DNA of 64,000 nt, taken from the NCBI GenBank assembly GCA_029834535.1, contig JAQMWT010000186.1:1-64000 (forward strand), written 5' to 3'. Source of the DNA: Chrysophaeum taylorii (taxonomy: Eukaryota > Sar > Pelagophyceae > Pelagomonadales > Pelagomonadaceae). The notes below the pieces were generated by a model. The model was given only the letters and a program-made list of their open reading frames with translations. It ran no database searches and was not told the origin of the DNA. The position numbers were made by a program, and so were the translations under genes. Below are positions 1-9,705 of this stretch, in pieces (within the stretch, counting starts at the first letter, position 1; each line of letters begins with the position of its first letter).

Positions 1-545
1 AACGCGGCGGACCCGAAGGACGGCTACACCGCGCTGGCGACGGCCGCCGAGGAAGGCAATATCGAAATCGTCGCGTGGCTCGCGCGACACGGCGCGGGCA
101 TCGAGGTCACCGACAAGGATGGCAGGACGCCGCTCTTCGCGGCCGCCGTCGCTGGCCAGGCCGAGGTTGTCGACTACCTCATCCGCGAGGCCGGCGCCAA
201 CTCGGACGTCACCGACGGCTCCGGACGCCACGTCTTCTGGGTGGGTAAAGCCTTCTCTCGTTCGTCGACCCGCAACCACAGGCCTGCTGTGCGCTCGAGC
301 AGATCGACGCCGCCGCCGCGCTTCTGGATGCCACGGCCAAAAAGGGCCTGCGGCGCATCGACATAAACGCTAAGGACTTGTGCGGGCTGACCGCCCTCGA
401 CTTTGCGCGACAGAGGAATCTCGACGCCGTCGTCGACTTTCTCAAAGCTCGCGGGGCCCTCTTCAAGACCCGCATCGTCTCCAAGCGCACGCAAGAGTGG
501 GAACTCCGCGAGCTCGACTCCATCATCAACTCCTCATCCTCCTAA
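1..545 (+). CDS. Ankyrin-repeat protein, 3' end of gene (two exons visible)
   Basis: The reading frame is open from base 1, so the 5' part lies outside the window. Exon 1..240 encodes ankyrin repeats of the usual form (DGYTALATAAEEGN, then DGRTPLFAAAVAGQ). The frame then appears to hit an intron at 241..281 (41 bp, GTGGGT...CACAG). After removal the protein runs on in frame as ACCALEQIDAAAALL and a third ankyrin-like unit (NAKDLCGLTALDFARQRN), ending at TAA 543-545 after a Ser run. Without splicing the frame is lost within about 50 codons of the donor, which supports the intron. Ankyrin repeats are protein-protein interaction modules; the partner and cellular site cannot be deduced from this fragment. 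The C-terminal charged stretch (KRTQEWELRELDSII) is not a recognised domain. Confidence is high for the repeats and moderate for the exact splice sites. Confidence 0.8.
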
Positions 546-853
546 GAAAAGAAGGCATATTGTAGTGCAATCAAAAATGCCGCCTGAACGACGAATTGAA
601 TTTCCGCCGCGGGGGTGTCTGTCGTCCCTTCTCTTCTCTTTTCTTCTTCGCTTCTTTCCGACGACGCTCGAAGAAGAAGAAGAAACAACCATCCCCGCTC
701 CGTATGATGTCGCCTTCTCTCAGAGAAAGACGACGACGACGACCTTTTCTCCTTCTTTCCTTCTTCGACCGACGTCGTGGTACTGGAAAAATGTAAAGTA
801 AATCTCCGACGATACGAGAGAGAGTGCTCTCTCTCTCTCTCTCCTATACCTAC
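546..853. other. Intergenic stretch between convergent genes
   Basis: This spacer lies between the ankyrin gene and the convergent carrier gene. It holds purine/pyrimidine-skewed sequence: CTT and GAAGAA clusters at about 635-690, GACGAC around 727-742 and a (CT)n tract at 824-843. No gene was recognised. Short open frames here are low-complexity and unsupported. Confidence 0.6.
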
Positions 854-2827
854 CTACATCGGCGCCGCCGGGGGCGGAAGGTCGGCGGCGGCGGTCGAGA
901 GGACGTCGAGGGAGTAGGCGAAGTCGTCGGCGTTGACGCGAAGTCCACTCGTGAGGGCCTCGAAAGCCACGCACTGGAGGGCGATGTTCGCCCCGGAGAG
1001 GAGCGCCCTCGGCGCGGCCCCGGCAAATAGACCGGAAACTCCGGCCCTGGCGTAGAGCGCTCGGGTCGCGCCGACGACGTCTTCTTCTCCCGGCTCCTCC
1101 GTTGGCTGGTGGTTTACTCTGAGCGCCGGCCGCCTTTGTCTCGGATTTTTGTTTGAGGCCGCCGTTGCGAGGGTCGTGAAGGCGGCGTCGGCGGGCTGCG
1201 TGAGGAGGGAGGCGAGGACGCCCGCGAACACGCCGGCGGCGGCGGACGCGGCGATGGCCGCGACAAAGGTCTCCTTCAAGGTCGGGTAGGAGGCGTAGAG
1301 GGCGTTCCTCGATGCGTCGAAGGCGGAAAACTGTACTACCGCAAATGTCAAGTCTCGCGCGAGGAGAGCATCGATCGCGTCCAGGGCGAGGCGAAACTCG
1401 TTCCGGAGGCTCCACCCGCGGCGATCGTTCGCGACGGCCCTGACGCGAGCAGCCTCGAACGGCGCTCCGAGGACGGTCGCGAGGGCGTTGCCAACGAGGC
1501 TCGCGACGACGACGGTCAGGAGCGCGCTGCCGAGGCGAAGGTCGCCCTGCGCGTCGGCGAGGAGGTTTCTCACGACCGACGTAACGCCAAAGCCTGCCGC
1601 GCCGGATAGAAAGTAACCGACGAAGATCGCGTCGGCTCCGACAAAAAGCTCCGACGATGCCTCGACAGACGCGTTGAGCTGGGCCTTGACTTTGAGGACG
1701 TTAAGAGGGACGCACGCGACATTCGAGACAGACGAGCTCACGGCACCGCAGAAAAAAATCGCGGCGTACTCTCCGAGAGCGGGCCGCGCCTCGCGTACCG
1801 CGACCGCGGGGCTCGGGAAGGGCGGGGCGGGGGGCTCGCGCGCAAAGACCCACCGCCCCCCCCTGCGGAAAGGCGGCCCCGGAACGGGAATCAAGAGGGG
1901 CTGCGGCTCGTCGTCGTAGCGCTCGGCGCTCAGCGACGCGATCGCGACGGCCGGACGAGCCCCTTTTTGGACGAAAACGACGGGCGGCTCGGACGCCGAG
2001 TACCCCGCCCCTCCCGAAGTCACCTCGATAGAGCCGACCTCCAAGTCGAGCTCGGCAACGGCTTTCGCGGGCCTCGTGCAGTTAGCGCCAACGCGGACCT
2101 CCGCGGGGGCCGTCCGCGAGGAAAAGACGGAGACGTCGATCGCTACGACCGAACCGTTTCTTCGATCCAGGACCGCCGTCGCTCGCGCGCCGGAGACCTC
2201 CACAGGCGGCGGCGACGCGTAGCCCGCGCCGCCATCGACCACGCGGATAAGCAGTTTTCCGGAGGGCCTCGTCTCGGCGCGCGCGGTCGCGGTTCCTGAG
2301 ATAGAGACGATCGGATCCGAGTACCCGCTTCCGCCGTCTACGACCCGGATCGACGCGACGGACCGATTCTCCGTCTCCGAGACGAGCCGCCCCAGCAAAG
2401 GCTCGGGCTGCCTGCGGGCGAGGCTAAACGCGAGCGCGAGCTGTCTCCGAGCCGCGAGCGGCGCGAAATCCGGAAGCTCCGAGAGCCGTTCGAGCAGCCG
2501 CTCCGGGCCCCGCGCGTCCCCGTAGTTCCGCGCGAGGCTCAGCACGAGGGACGCGCGGAACGGCTCGAGTGCCTCGCGGTTTGCCTTGCGCCGCGCCGCG
2601 AGCCAGAACTTGCTTGCCTCCTCGTAAGTCAGCAACACGCGGCTCAGGTAGTCCACGCACGCTGGGCCATAGATGCGCTCCACCAGGGCGACGGCCGCCG
2701 ACGGCTTCACGTCGGTGCGCACAGGCACCGCCTGGAACACCGACGCAGCGCCCAGGGCGCGCCGACTCACGGGGACCACCCCTCCGCACCCAACAACAAC
2801 TCGCAGCACCAACACGAACACCCTCAT
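854..2827 (-). CDS. Divergent mitochondrial-carrier-family (SLC25-like) protein with N-terminal GG-x-GY repeats, probably plastid-targeted
   Basis: 657 aa, one exon, ATG at 2827. Residues 1-30 are a hydrophobic signal-like segment followed by AASVFQ, close to the ASAF-type cleavage motif of heterokont plastid presequences; plastid targeting is inferred. Residues about 160-285 carry three copies of a V-x-GG-x-GY-(S/A)-x-P motif (GGSGYSDP, GGAGYASP, GGAGYSAS). The C-terminal half (about 355-635) resembles the three-repeat SLC25 carrier fold. Its signature motifs are degraded: PLNVLKVK near residue 375 (Asp replaced by Asn), PFEAARVR near 457 (good), and PADAAFTT near 544 (basic residue lost). 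Substrate is unknown. Typical SLC25 carriers are about 300 aa, so the N-terminal half is an added module. It could be a plastid-envelope or atypical carrier. The 5' end is preceded by telomere-like boxes. Confidence 0.65.
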   Translation of the reverse strand: MRVFVLVLRVVVGCGGVVPVSRRALGAASVFQAVPVRTDVKPSAAVALVERIYGPACVDYLSRVLLTYEEASKFWLAARRKANREALEPFRASLVLSLARNYGDARGPERLLERLSELPDFAPLAARRQLALAFSLARRQPEPLLGRLVSETENRSVASIRVVDGGSGYSDPIVSISGTATARAETRPSGKLLIRVVDGGAGYASPPPVEVSGARATAVLDRRNGSVVAIDVSVFSSRTAPAEVRVGANCTRPAKAVAELDLEVGSIEVTSGGAGYSASEPPVVFVQKGARPAVAIASLSAERYDDEPQPLLIPVPGPPFRRGGRWVFAREPPAPPFPSPAVAVREARPALGEYAAIFFCGAVSSSVSNVACVPLNVLKVKAQLNASVEASSELFVGADAIFVGYFLSGAAGFGVTSVVRNLLADAQGDLRLGSALLTVVVASLVGNALATVLGAPFEAARVRAVANDRRGWSLRNEFRLALDAIDALLARDLTFAVVQFSAFDASRNALYASYPTLKETFVAAIAASAAAGVFAGVLASLLTQPADAAFTTLATAASNKNPRQRRPALRVNHQPTEEPGEEDVVGATRALYARAGVSGLFAGAAPRALLSGANIALQCVAFEALTSGLRVNADDFAYSLDVLSTAAADLPPPAAPM

Positions 2828-2831
2828 CGTC

Positions 2832-2896
2832 CCTAAACCCCAATGTGGTCGGTCGGTCTCGGTCCAGAGCGTCCGGACTTATTATTAGGGTTTAGG
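2832..2896 (-). promoter_or_regulatory. Telomere-like (telo-box) motif pair upstream of the carrier gene
   Basis: CCTAAACCC at 2832-2840 lies a few bases upstream of the ATG of the minus-strand carrier gene, and TATTAGGGTTTAGG at 2883-2896 lies about 55-70 bases upstream. Similar AAACCCTA / AGGGTTT boxes occur upstream of at least five other genes in this window. In plants the AAACCCTA telo-box is a promoter element of housekeeping genes. That it works so here is inference. Confidence 0.4.
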
Positions 2897-3048
2897 AGTA
2901 AACTAAAGGCTTCAGGGTTATTTATTTATTGTGTACAGAAGATCCCCTCTTTTCCCGTGGAACGGTCCGCGGTGCCGAGCAACGTTCTTCCCGAATTCTC
3001 GAACAACAACAACACATTCGAAACCAAAACCCGAACAAACCATATACG

Positions 3049-3642
3049 ATGATGATATTTTTCGATGAGATGTTGACGGCGCCGCTACTGCGGGCGCAGC
3101 GCCTACTCCCTCTGGACCTTGCGGAGGACGACAATGGCTTCACGATCCGAGTGGATGTTCCTGGCGTTTCGCGCGATAAACTGCGCATCGACGTCGACGA
3201 GCGCCTGACGATTCACGTCGAGAACGGCGACAGGGCGGTCTCGCGGGCCGTGCGGCTGCCGTCGACGGCCGACCTCGACACCACCACGGCTGACCTCAAG
3301 GACGGCGTCCTCGATATTCGCGTCACCAAGAAGCCGCGCCAGACGGTGCGGGGCAAGTACTCCGTCTATCTTTTCGCCGCCGCCCTCGCGGCTGTCGCCG
3401 TGATGATGGCTCTTCCCCGCGGCACCCTCACCCAGGCCGCGGCGACGCTTTTGTCGACCCTCGACGTCGCCGCCTGGATCCTCGTCTCTGTCTTCCTCCA
3501 CGTCGTGTTCTTGGACTTTGTCCTCGCCATGCTCTTCTTTCCGTGGTGGGTTTCCTTCCCTTTCTTATTCTTCCCCTTCCCTTGTTGCGCCGCGCCGGGA
3601 CCCCGCTTCGTCCGCGCCCGCCCCCAGCTCATCTGGTTCTAG
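3049..3642 (+). CDS. Small heat-shock (HSP20/alpha-crystallin) domain protein with C-terminal membrane segments
   Basis: 197 aa, starting at the ATG at 3049 (MMIFFDEMLTAPLL). The open frame extends upstream to 2929 but only from a non-ATG codon and with low-complexity sequence. Residues about 22-98 match the HSP20 core: the opening DDNGFTIRVDVPGVSRDKLRIDV is a classic alpha-crystallin A/B strand region, and KDGVLDIRV matches the end of the domain (consensus A/DGVL-x-I). The usual C-terminal I-x-I motif is absent. Instead there are strongly hydrophobic stretches (about 103-122 and 139-175, the latter very Phe-rich), so the chaperone domain is probably membrane-tethered and cytosol- or stroma-facing. 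Ordinary HSP20 proteins act as soluble ATP-independent holdases. Plant RTM2/IDM-type HSP20 proteins can carry one C-terminal anchor. Identity of the target membrane is unknown. Confidence 0.7.
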   Translation: MMIFFDEMLTAPLLRAQRLLPLDLAEDDNGFTIRVDVPGVSRDKLRIDVDERLTIHVENGDRAVSRAVRLPSTADLDTTTADLKDGVLDIRVTKKPRQTVRGKYSVYLFAAALAAVAVMMALPRGTLTQAAATLLSTLDVAAWILVSVFLHVVFLDFVLAMLFFPWWVSFPFLFFPFPCCAAPGPRFVRARPQLIWF

Positions 3643-6600
3643 CAAGAACTTTTTCCACCTTCCCCAGACGACGAGTAACGTCTCGGCTTTGCTTGCTCCA
3701 ATCTCTCTGAACCCCGCGTGCTTAAGTAAATACTAATACCAGACTCCTCCTCCTGTGACTTGCTGTGGAAGCGGCGACGGCCAATAGAGATATCAAAGGG
3801 TAGTAGGAGCAGCACGGATAATGACAGGATGAATAATAAGGTGGTCCGTCAGCATCCACGGGCACGATATGAAGACGACAACAACATTGAGAGACAGACG
3901 CGCGCGTTGAGGATCTCAACCCAAAACAGGGATCCGAGCTGTAGAGCCCCCTCAATATTATCGCGCTCGGGGGACGTGCTAAGACACCGCCTGAAGCAGG
4001 CATCTCACGTGGAGTAAGGGGGGGCGAAAAGGGCTGTGTAAAACACTGCTCGTACGAAGCTGGAAGCAGGGACCGTTAGAAGAGCACTCCGAGACTTCGA
4101 GAAGCTGTGTGAAGGATAGGAAGGACACGAGACATGCACGAGGCTAGGCACCCAATGTCATGGACAACAAACAGGTACACCAACACCCCCGAATTAGCAT
4201 ATTAACCGCCATTTGAGTGTTCCAAGGCCGGAGAAAGCTCTAAGATGGGAAAGTAAGCACGGCGATCAAGATCGACAGCGATGATGTTGGTTTAAATCCG
4301 CCGGGAAGCAACCAAGCGGATGTAGAAGCCAGTGGGGGGGTGGGAGACTTGAATGAGGAAGAAGTCCTGCCGAGTGGCAGCAGCACGAGAAACATGACAC
4401 TAGAAGCATGAGGACACACCCGTATCCAGTGATGATCCATCGTATCTTCAGAACCAGCACGTAGCGGACCCGGACAGAAACCAGCAGAAGCCTCTTCTTG
4501 AGGCTGAGGTAGCGCAAAAGACGACTACATGTCTTGACGCGACGACCCTGACAGAGTGGAGTCGGGTGAAGCGTCAAGCAAGAAAAAGGGCCATGACAAA
4601 TATTGGGGATAGCCAACGCGCTTGAAATTTGCGGATCGAAGGCTGCTGGGCACGAAGGCGGGCACATAGGTTTGTCATATTATGCGCCTTGCCGTCGCGA
4701 AAACTAATATCGAGAGACTCTCCTCATTTTGAGAATCCTAGCTCACCCAAAAACTCAGCAGCTAGCTGGAGCAGCACCGCCCATCCTTTCGTAGCGGGCT
4801 TCGGACTATGCGTCCGAGCCAGTCGGGGCGCTGTAGGGCGAAAGTGCATCCCTATAGAAGCGAAGACTCTGCGCAACAACAAGGGCCTCGAGGCTGGGAA
4901 TACGAAGCGCTGTGACAGTATGCCATTAGAATAAGTAGCAGAAACGAAATGGGAAATGTGGCAGATCTGGAAAAAAAGCGGCCCCTTCTTACCGCCGCTA
5001 CAACCGCACTTGAAAACTCAAAGCACCGAACGCGCGGGGCCTACGTCTCAGGGCCTGAGCCTTCTCGGATTGTCAACACTCACGACTTGCGACTACCGGG
5101 TACCCGCTGCCCCAGTACCCCGATGTCTCAGCACCTTTTAGCAGTCGCCCCTTTTTTACTAAACCCGTAAAAATCCCAAGGCCAGAGTGGCGTAATATAG
5201 TGCACTCCTAGGACAGCGCACAGATAAGTGCGCGAATGGTGGCAATTACGCCCCGAGACGCACCGCGAGTCTCTGTCTAGGGTTACTTCGCTCGCATTTG
5301 AGATAGATAGGGTGACCCAGAGCCGAGGATAGCACCAACTGCGGTTTTGAATGGACACATACTACTACAGTCCACTCTAATTTTGCTCATCACGTCGGTG
5401 ATTCGCTCGCCCACTGGCTCCATCCGTGTTTCTCGTCGCTCGCCATGGTCGGTGATCAGCCAACCCCATTTGGAACATTGCGTAGTCGAACCTCCTGTTC
5501 GTCCGGTGGTCCTCCTCCGACTTCCATCTTCCTTTCCCTGCTTTCGTACGCGACGAGTAGCCTTTTCTCCGTATGGCCGTGAATTGCAGGATATTAGAGT
5601 TTTGGTGAGCGCTGTCGCGGAAGACAGTGCACCAAAACCACGTCCTTGTCCTCGACACGTTCCGTGCTCTCCCAGAATCCGCCACATGGAAGGCGAGGCT
5701 GCACCTTCGATATCACGGGTAAGATTTGCTAGCGGTAGAACGCTTTTCGAGCGATTCGAAAGACCTGCAATGGACGATCCCAAACGCGGGCCTGATGACG
5801 TCGCTACGATACGAAACGCGCGACAGCATCTCGATGCACTGCCGTTGACACTTCGGCCGCGATGCTTCGATGAGCACCGACTCGAATCCGTACTACCAAA
5901 GCTGTGCGTGTGATTTCCTCACAACTTCACGAAGAATAATTTGGTCAACTTCAGGAGCCGCCTGCATGGCACTTCACCCTTACAGTCCTGTGATGCATTT
6001 GCTCGCACTGGACATGTTGTTGTGAAGACACAGCTTCTCGCACTTCTCGTGGCGGAGGAAACGTATTGTCAGATTTTGGAAACGGTCTTCTGATGTACAA
6101 CATCGAGGGAAGAGAAATTATTGCTGCAGCCTGTATCTGACCTACAATGAACCTTGGGCATTCATCCAAGGGTCGTTGGACAGGAATGCGCACTTCTTTT
6201 GCTCGACACTCATCAGTTCACCTGCGTCGAGAGTCTCGAGCATCTCGCCAATAGCCTTGTGGCGCGCTTGGGTGGTACGTTTTCGGATTGGTCCAACCGT
6301 CTTGCAAGCTTTCCTGCCATGGCCGACGTTGATTGCCGAAATATCAGCAGCAACAGCTTCGTACGGGGTGTGCTTCGCTCGCTACTTGGCTCTTGCGAGA
6401 TTCCTCGGCCCTTATATGACCGGACGTATTTTGACCACCCCTGAAGATCCTTTCTGATCCGCGCAGAGCAGTTCGAATTCCTCATACTGCAATGAGCCAC
6501 CAGGCTAAGCTTCGCCGCCTGGGGATTCGTTGTTGCGAATCGCGCAGACCGGTGATGTTACCGTTCACCTTCCATCGAATCGCTCCAACATCCTCTGACG

Positions 6601-7047
6601 TTTGGGATGCGTGGCATCGCGCTGCAGCAGCTTCGCAATATTAAGCTCTTTTCAGCTAGCTTTGCTATTAGCGCTGCTTTTGCTCTCGTTCCTCTCTCCA
6701 TTTGCTTTGCGCCTGAATCCTCATCCTCTTACCACCCACGAGTTACGTCGGTGGTCAGCTCGACGAGTGCTTGCCATACATAATCCGGTGCCGCTTGCCA
6801 TACCTGCGCTGTCCTCTTCTAGTGTCCATCATGACCTTGATTCTTCCTTCAGTCAGGCTCCATTTTCTCTGCTTCGCCTTTCTTGCCTTCTTGTCTCGAT
6901 GTTCTTCATTCGCCCCGCGCGTCGAACCGCGGTAGACTGGACAAAGCTCGCTTCATTGGGCATTATCCACACCCCGAGCGATCGGTCTTGGTCGGTTATT
7001 CAGACCAAGGAGAGTGCAAATTAGTTGGCAGCGGCGTCGTTTTGTCA
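3643..7047. other. Gene-poor block (about 3.4 kb), possibly decayed retroelement DNA
   Basis: Visibly lower in GC than the flanking genes, with only short open frames broken by stops on both strands. The longest (5347..5913, plus; 5283..5783, minus) have no recognisable domain and lack the codon bias of neighbouring genes. Plus-strand stretches at about 4284-4410 and 4400-4625 read as short acidic peptides in different frames, as if one coding segment had been frameshifted. A fragment near 6943-7062 resembles a retroviral-type integrase C-terminus (separate entry). I found no LTRs, target-site duplications or intact catalytic motifs, so only 'possible relic' is supported. Confidence 0.4.
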
Positions 7048-7062
7048 TCATTGGGACTTTCT
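6943..7062 (+). mobile_element. Possible Ty1/copia integrase C-terminal relic
   Basis: The translation KARFIGHYPHPERSVLVGYS and following residues (DQGECKLVGSGVVLSS) follow the spacing of the copia integrase tail, where a K-x-x-FLGY...YR-x-x-D-P-x-x-x-x-x-x-SRDV pattern is usual. It is a single short stretch, in a frame that runs into the 3' end of the neighbouring tRNA-modifying gene on the other strand. No integrase core or reverse transcriptase was found beside it. Resemblance is by eye only. Confidence 0.2.
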
Positions 7063-8316
7063 TTTCCCTCTGCGAGGGGTGTGCCCCTCGAGTTCGTCGG
7101 CAGTACCGCTCGCGGCCGTCTTGGCGGCGGCCCAGGTCGCGAGGTTGTCAGGAGTCGCGAGGCGGTCGAGCGCGGCGACCGCATCCTTTGAAGACCCGGC
7201 ATCCCACAGCGCCGCGGCCATGAGGTTGTGAGCCTCCGGGATCGGGCAGCGGAGGAGTTGTTCGAGGGGGTCGAGCGAGGATAACGGGCCTTCGAGCTTG
7301 ATTAACACGTCGTCGACTTCTCTCGACGACTGGACGAGCGGCCGACGCTTCGCCATGTCGCCAAACGCATCTTCGGGCAGCGGTCGCCACCTCGTCAGAA
7401 AGTCGAAGTGCCAGGGAAAAAAGTACCACGCGGCAGAGCGTCCCCTCTCGTCGTCGCCAAAGTGCGCCTTGAAGAGGGTCGCGAGGTGCCAGTAGACGTC
7501 GACACGCTCGGCCGCTCTTGGGAGCCAAACATCGCGGCTCCTTAGCTCGTCGAACAACCAGGGCGTCGTCAGCGCGCCGCGGCCGATCATGATGGCGTGT
7601 GTCGAGGGTGCGGCCTCGCGCCTCGCCTCGGCTTCGTAATAGGTCAGGATGTCGCCGTTGCCCACGACCGGCAACGGACCCCGAGCAGCAGCTTCGACCG
7701 CCGTCCAGTTCGCCGCTGTCTTGTAGCGCGCCGTAGTCGTGCGGCCGTGCACGCTTACGAAGGCCGGCGCCAAGTCACCCAACTCCGAGAGCAATTCCAA
7801 GACTTCCGGGAAGTTGACGTCGTCGTCGCCCGACGGGCTCAGTCGAATCTTGACCGACACGGCAAGATCCGACTCGGCGACGATCCCCGACACCAGTCTC
7901 GCCAGCTTGGGGGGTTTGCGCAACAGCGCGCTCCCGAGGCCGCGCCGGGTCGCCTCATAGATTGGGCACCCGCAATTCAAGTCCACCCAGTCGCATCCCC
8001 TTTCCGCAGCGACGGCGCACGCTCTCGCGCCCTCGTCGATCGTATTCGTCGCAATTTGCGCGCCAAACACCGTCTCCGACTCGTGCCGCCGCAACCGCGC
8101 TGCCTCCTTTCTGTCGCCCTTGAGCAAGAACTTGGCGAACGCCATCTCGCCCATTGTGATTTCGGCGCCGTAAGACGCGCACAACGCACGGAACGCCGGA
8201 GTGCCCCCACGCGTCAGCGGCGCGAGGATCGCCTTCCCCGCGATCGCCTCCACGATCTCCTGCGTCTTCATCGACAAGCTTCCTCCTAACAATCCGACAA
8301 TGACGAGCGACCGCAT
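7048..8316 (-). CDS. tRNA-dihydrouridine synthase (Dus family, DUS3-like)
   Basis: 422 aa from the ATG at 8316 (a second Met follows 15 residues on; the first residues are hydrophobic). FMN-dependent enzymes of this family reduce uridine to 5,6-dihydrouridine in tRNA using NADPH. The TIM-barrel motifs are present in order: ILAPLTRGGTPAFRALC near residue 31, GAEITMGEM, DLNCGCPI near 114-121 with the catalytic Cys, then RRGLGSALLRKP, SVKIRLSP, VHGRTTTARY (phosphate/tRNA binding), GNGDI and MIGRGALTTPWLF (FMN phosphate site). The GCPI...G-x-GSALL variant is closest to eukaryotic DUS3 (U47) enzymes, but the zinc-finger N-terminus of DUS3 is missing, so the subtype is tentative. The N-terminal hydrophobic segment might be an organelle signal. 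The C-terminal 60 residues (LDRLATPDNLATWAAAK) are Ala-rich and family-atypical. Confidence 0.85.
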   Translation of the reverse strand: MRSLVIVGLLGGSLSMKTQEIVEAIAGKAILAPLTRGGTPAFRALCASYGAEITMGEMAFAKFLLKGDRKEAARLRRHESETVFGAQIATNTIDEGARACAVAAERGCDWVDLNCGCPIYEATRRGLGSALLRKPPKLARLVSGIVAESDLAVSVKIRLSPSGDDDVNFPEVLELLSELGDLAPAFVSVHGRTTTARYKTAANWTAVEAAARGPLPVVGNGDILTYYEAEARREAAPSTHAIMIGRGALTTPWLFDELRSRDVWLPRAAERVDVYWHLATLFKAHFGDDERGRSAAWYFFPWHFDFLTRWRPLPEDAFGDMAKRRPLVQSSREVDDVLIKLEGPLSSLDPLEQLLRCPIPEAHNLMAAALWDAGSSKDAVAALDRLATPDNLATWAAAKTAASGTADELEGHTPRRGKRKSQ

Positions 8317-8332
8317 CACCAAACACTGCTTT

Positions 8333-8343
8333 CCTTACCCTTA
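8333..8343 (-). promoter_or_regulatory. Telo-box-like motif upstream of the dihydrouridine synthase
   Basis: CCTTACCCTTA (minus strand TAAGGGTAAGG) lies 17-27 bases upstream of the ATG at 8316. It matches the boxes upstream of the HAT/RAD54B pair and the DDT/kinesin pair. Promoter function is inferred from the recurrence only. Confidence 0.35.
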
Positions 8344-9644
8344 TGTTGGGGTTGAACTTATTAGTGCACACTCATCAGCTTTAGTATTTGAACATCAAAA
8401 AAGATCAAGCGAACCATGTCGGCAGCTCGCAGAGGATATGATCGTCGATGATATGCCCAGCACGGTCGCGCGTTTCTTGGCGAGGACTTCGCCTTGCGCC
8501 TTGAACGGCATGGCAGAGCTCGCCGAATCGGTTCGTGCAAGCAAAAAAGTCCATGGATCCCATAATAGAGTCGCCTGGAGGATGACGACTACCGCGACGA
8601 CGACGGCGCCGACCGCGTCTGCCACGAGGCTGATTCCCAAGGCGAGCTCGACGAGCCTGCCGCCCTCCTCGACCTCCTTTGTCCGGCCCAAAAACCCCGC
8701 GGCTTCGCGTCCATCGCCGAGACCCGAGGCGTCAACCAAAATTCCTGCCCGCCAGTTCACCTCGACTCCGAGAGCGTCGCCGAAGAGGCGGCCGACGAGG
8801 ACGACACCACGGTATTGCCGGTCAGGCGCCACTCTTCGCGCGTACTCAACAAATCAATCGCGGCTTCACCTCGAGAGGAGGGCCGTCTAGGAAATTGTTA
8901 CGCCGACCCGGCATTTCGCTTTAAACTCTCCTTCGACTTCGCTGATGACGACGACCTCGAAACCACCAACTGCATGGTGATCGAGTCGAGCCAGAAAAAA
9001 CTCTTCGCGATCTCGAGGTCATTGAGGTATCCGATTCAACAAACGCCAGCGGGCCAGTATTATACTAAGCGACCACACCACTCTTGAAACCGTAGTTATT
9101 ATAGGTGTCCTCCGAGAGCACCAGCGACGACCCCGATGTCGCTCCTCTCTAGGGGCACACACTTGTGACCTGAGGTTGTCTGCTCTCGCCTCCGTATTGA
9201 CGCCATCCGGCGTCCGACTTCGTCGTCGGAGAATTCGGAGGAGGCCATGAAACACTATTGAGCTCGAGGTCGCTCGGCATGTATCTTGCCTTGAGCTGAC
9301 CCTTCGATGCATGCTGGCCCTCTTGTGCTTAATCTGCACTGGAGCCCCCTGCGTACGAACTCCACGCGAAGCAAAATCTCCGCCTAGAGACCATTTGCTA
9401 CGTAGAGAAGGGTCGCTTTTCCCGCCACGTTGGCGATCTCATCGGCCCGCCAGCAACGACGACGACCACCCCCCGGCGGCCAGTCGATCTCATCTGAGTC
9501 ACCTACCCTGTGCGCGCGACGTGGCGTTCAACACCACCAACAGCACAAGATATAACGTAGACGTTGCATTCGTGCTCCTAGAAAACATCTCCAGCATTCA
9601 ATTTCGGGCGTTTCGTCTCCACAGTCTAATATTCTTACGAGGTT

Positions 9645-9705
9645 TTTTTAAAGGTCGAGGGGGGTGGCGTGTGGGGGCTTGAAGGTTTTGGTGCGCTGTG
9701 TGGGG
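9645..9705 (+). repeat. Dispersed repeat fragment, copy 1
   Basis: Shares TTTAAAGGTCG, then GTGTGGGGGCTT, then TTGGTGCGCTGTGTGGGGA with the segment at 34175-34230, in the same orientation and order, apart from small insertions (a GAAGG insert here, GGTC units there). Both copies lie in gene-poor DNA, so this is probably part of a dispersed mobile or repetitive family. Its full extent cannot be defined from two copies. Confidence 0.35.

Noticed and set aside
2881-2896. Interstitial telomere or chromosome end
   Set aside because: TAGGGTTTAGG occurs only as one or two units, and similar single boxes sit at several gene starts; this fits a promoter element better than telomere sequence.
5347-5913. 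188-codon plus-strand open frame as a gene
   Set aside because: The opposite strand is equally open (5283..5783), composition differs from real genes here, and no domain or conserved pattern is visible.
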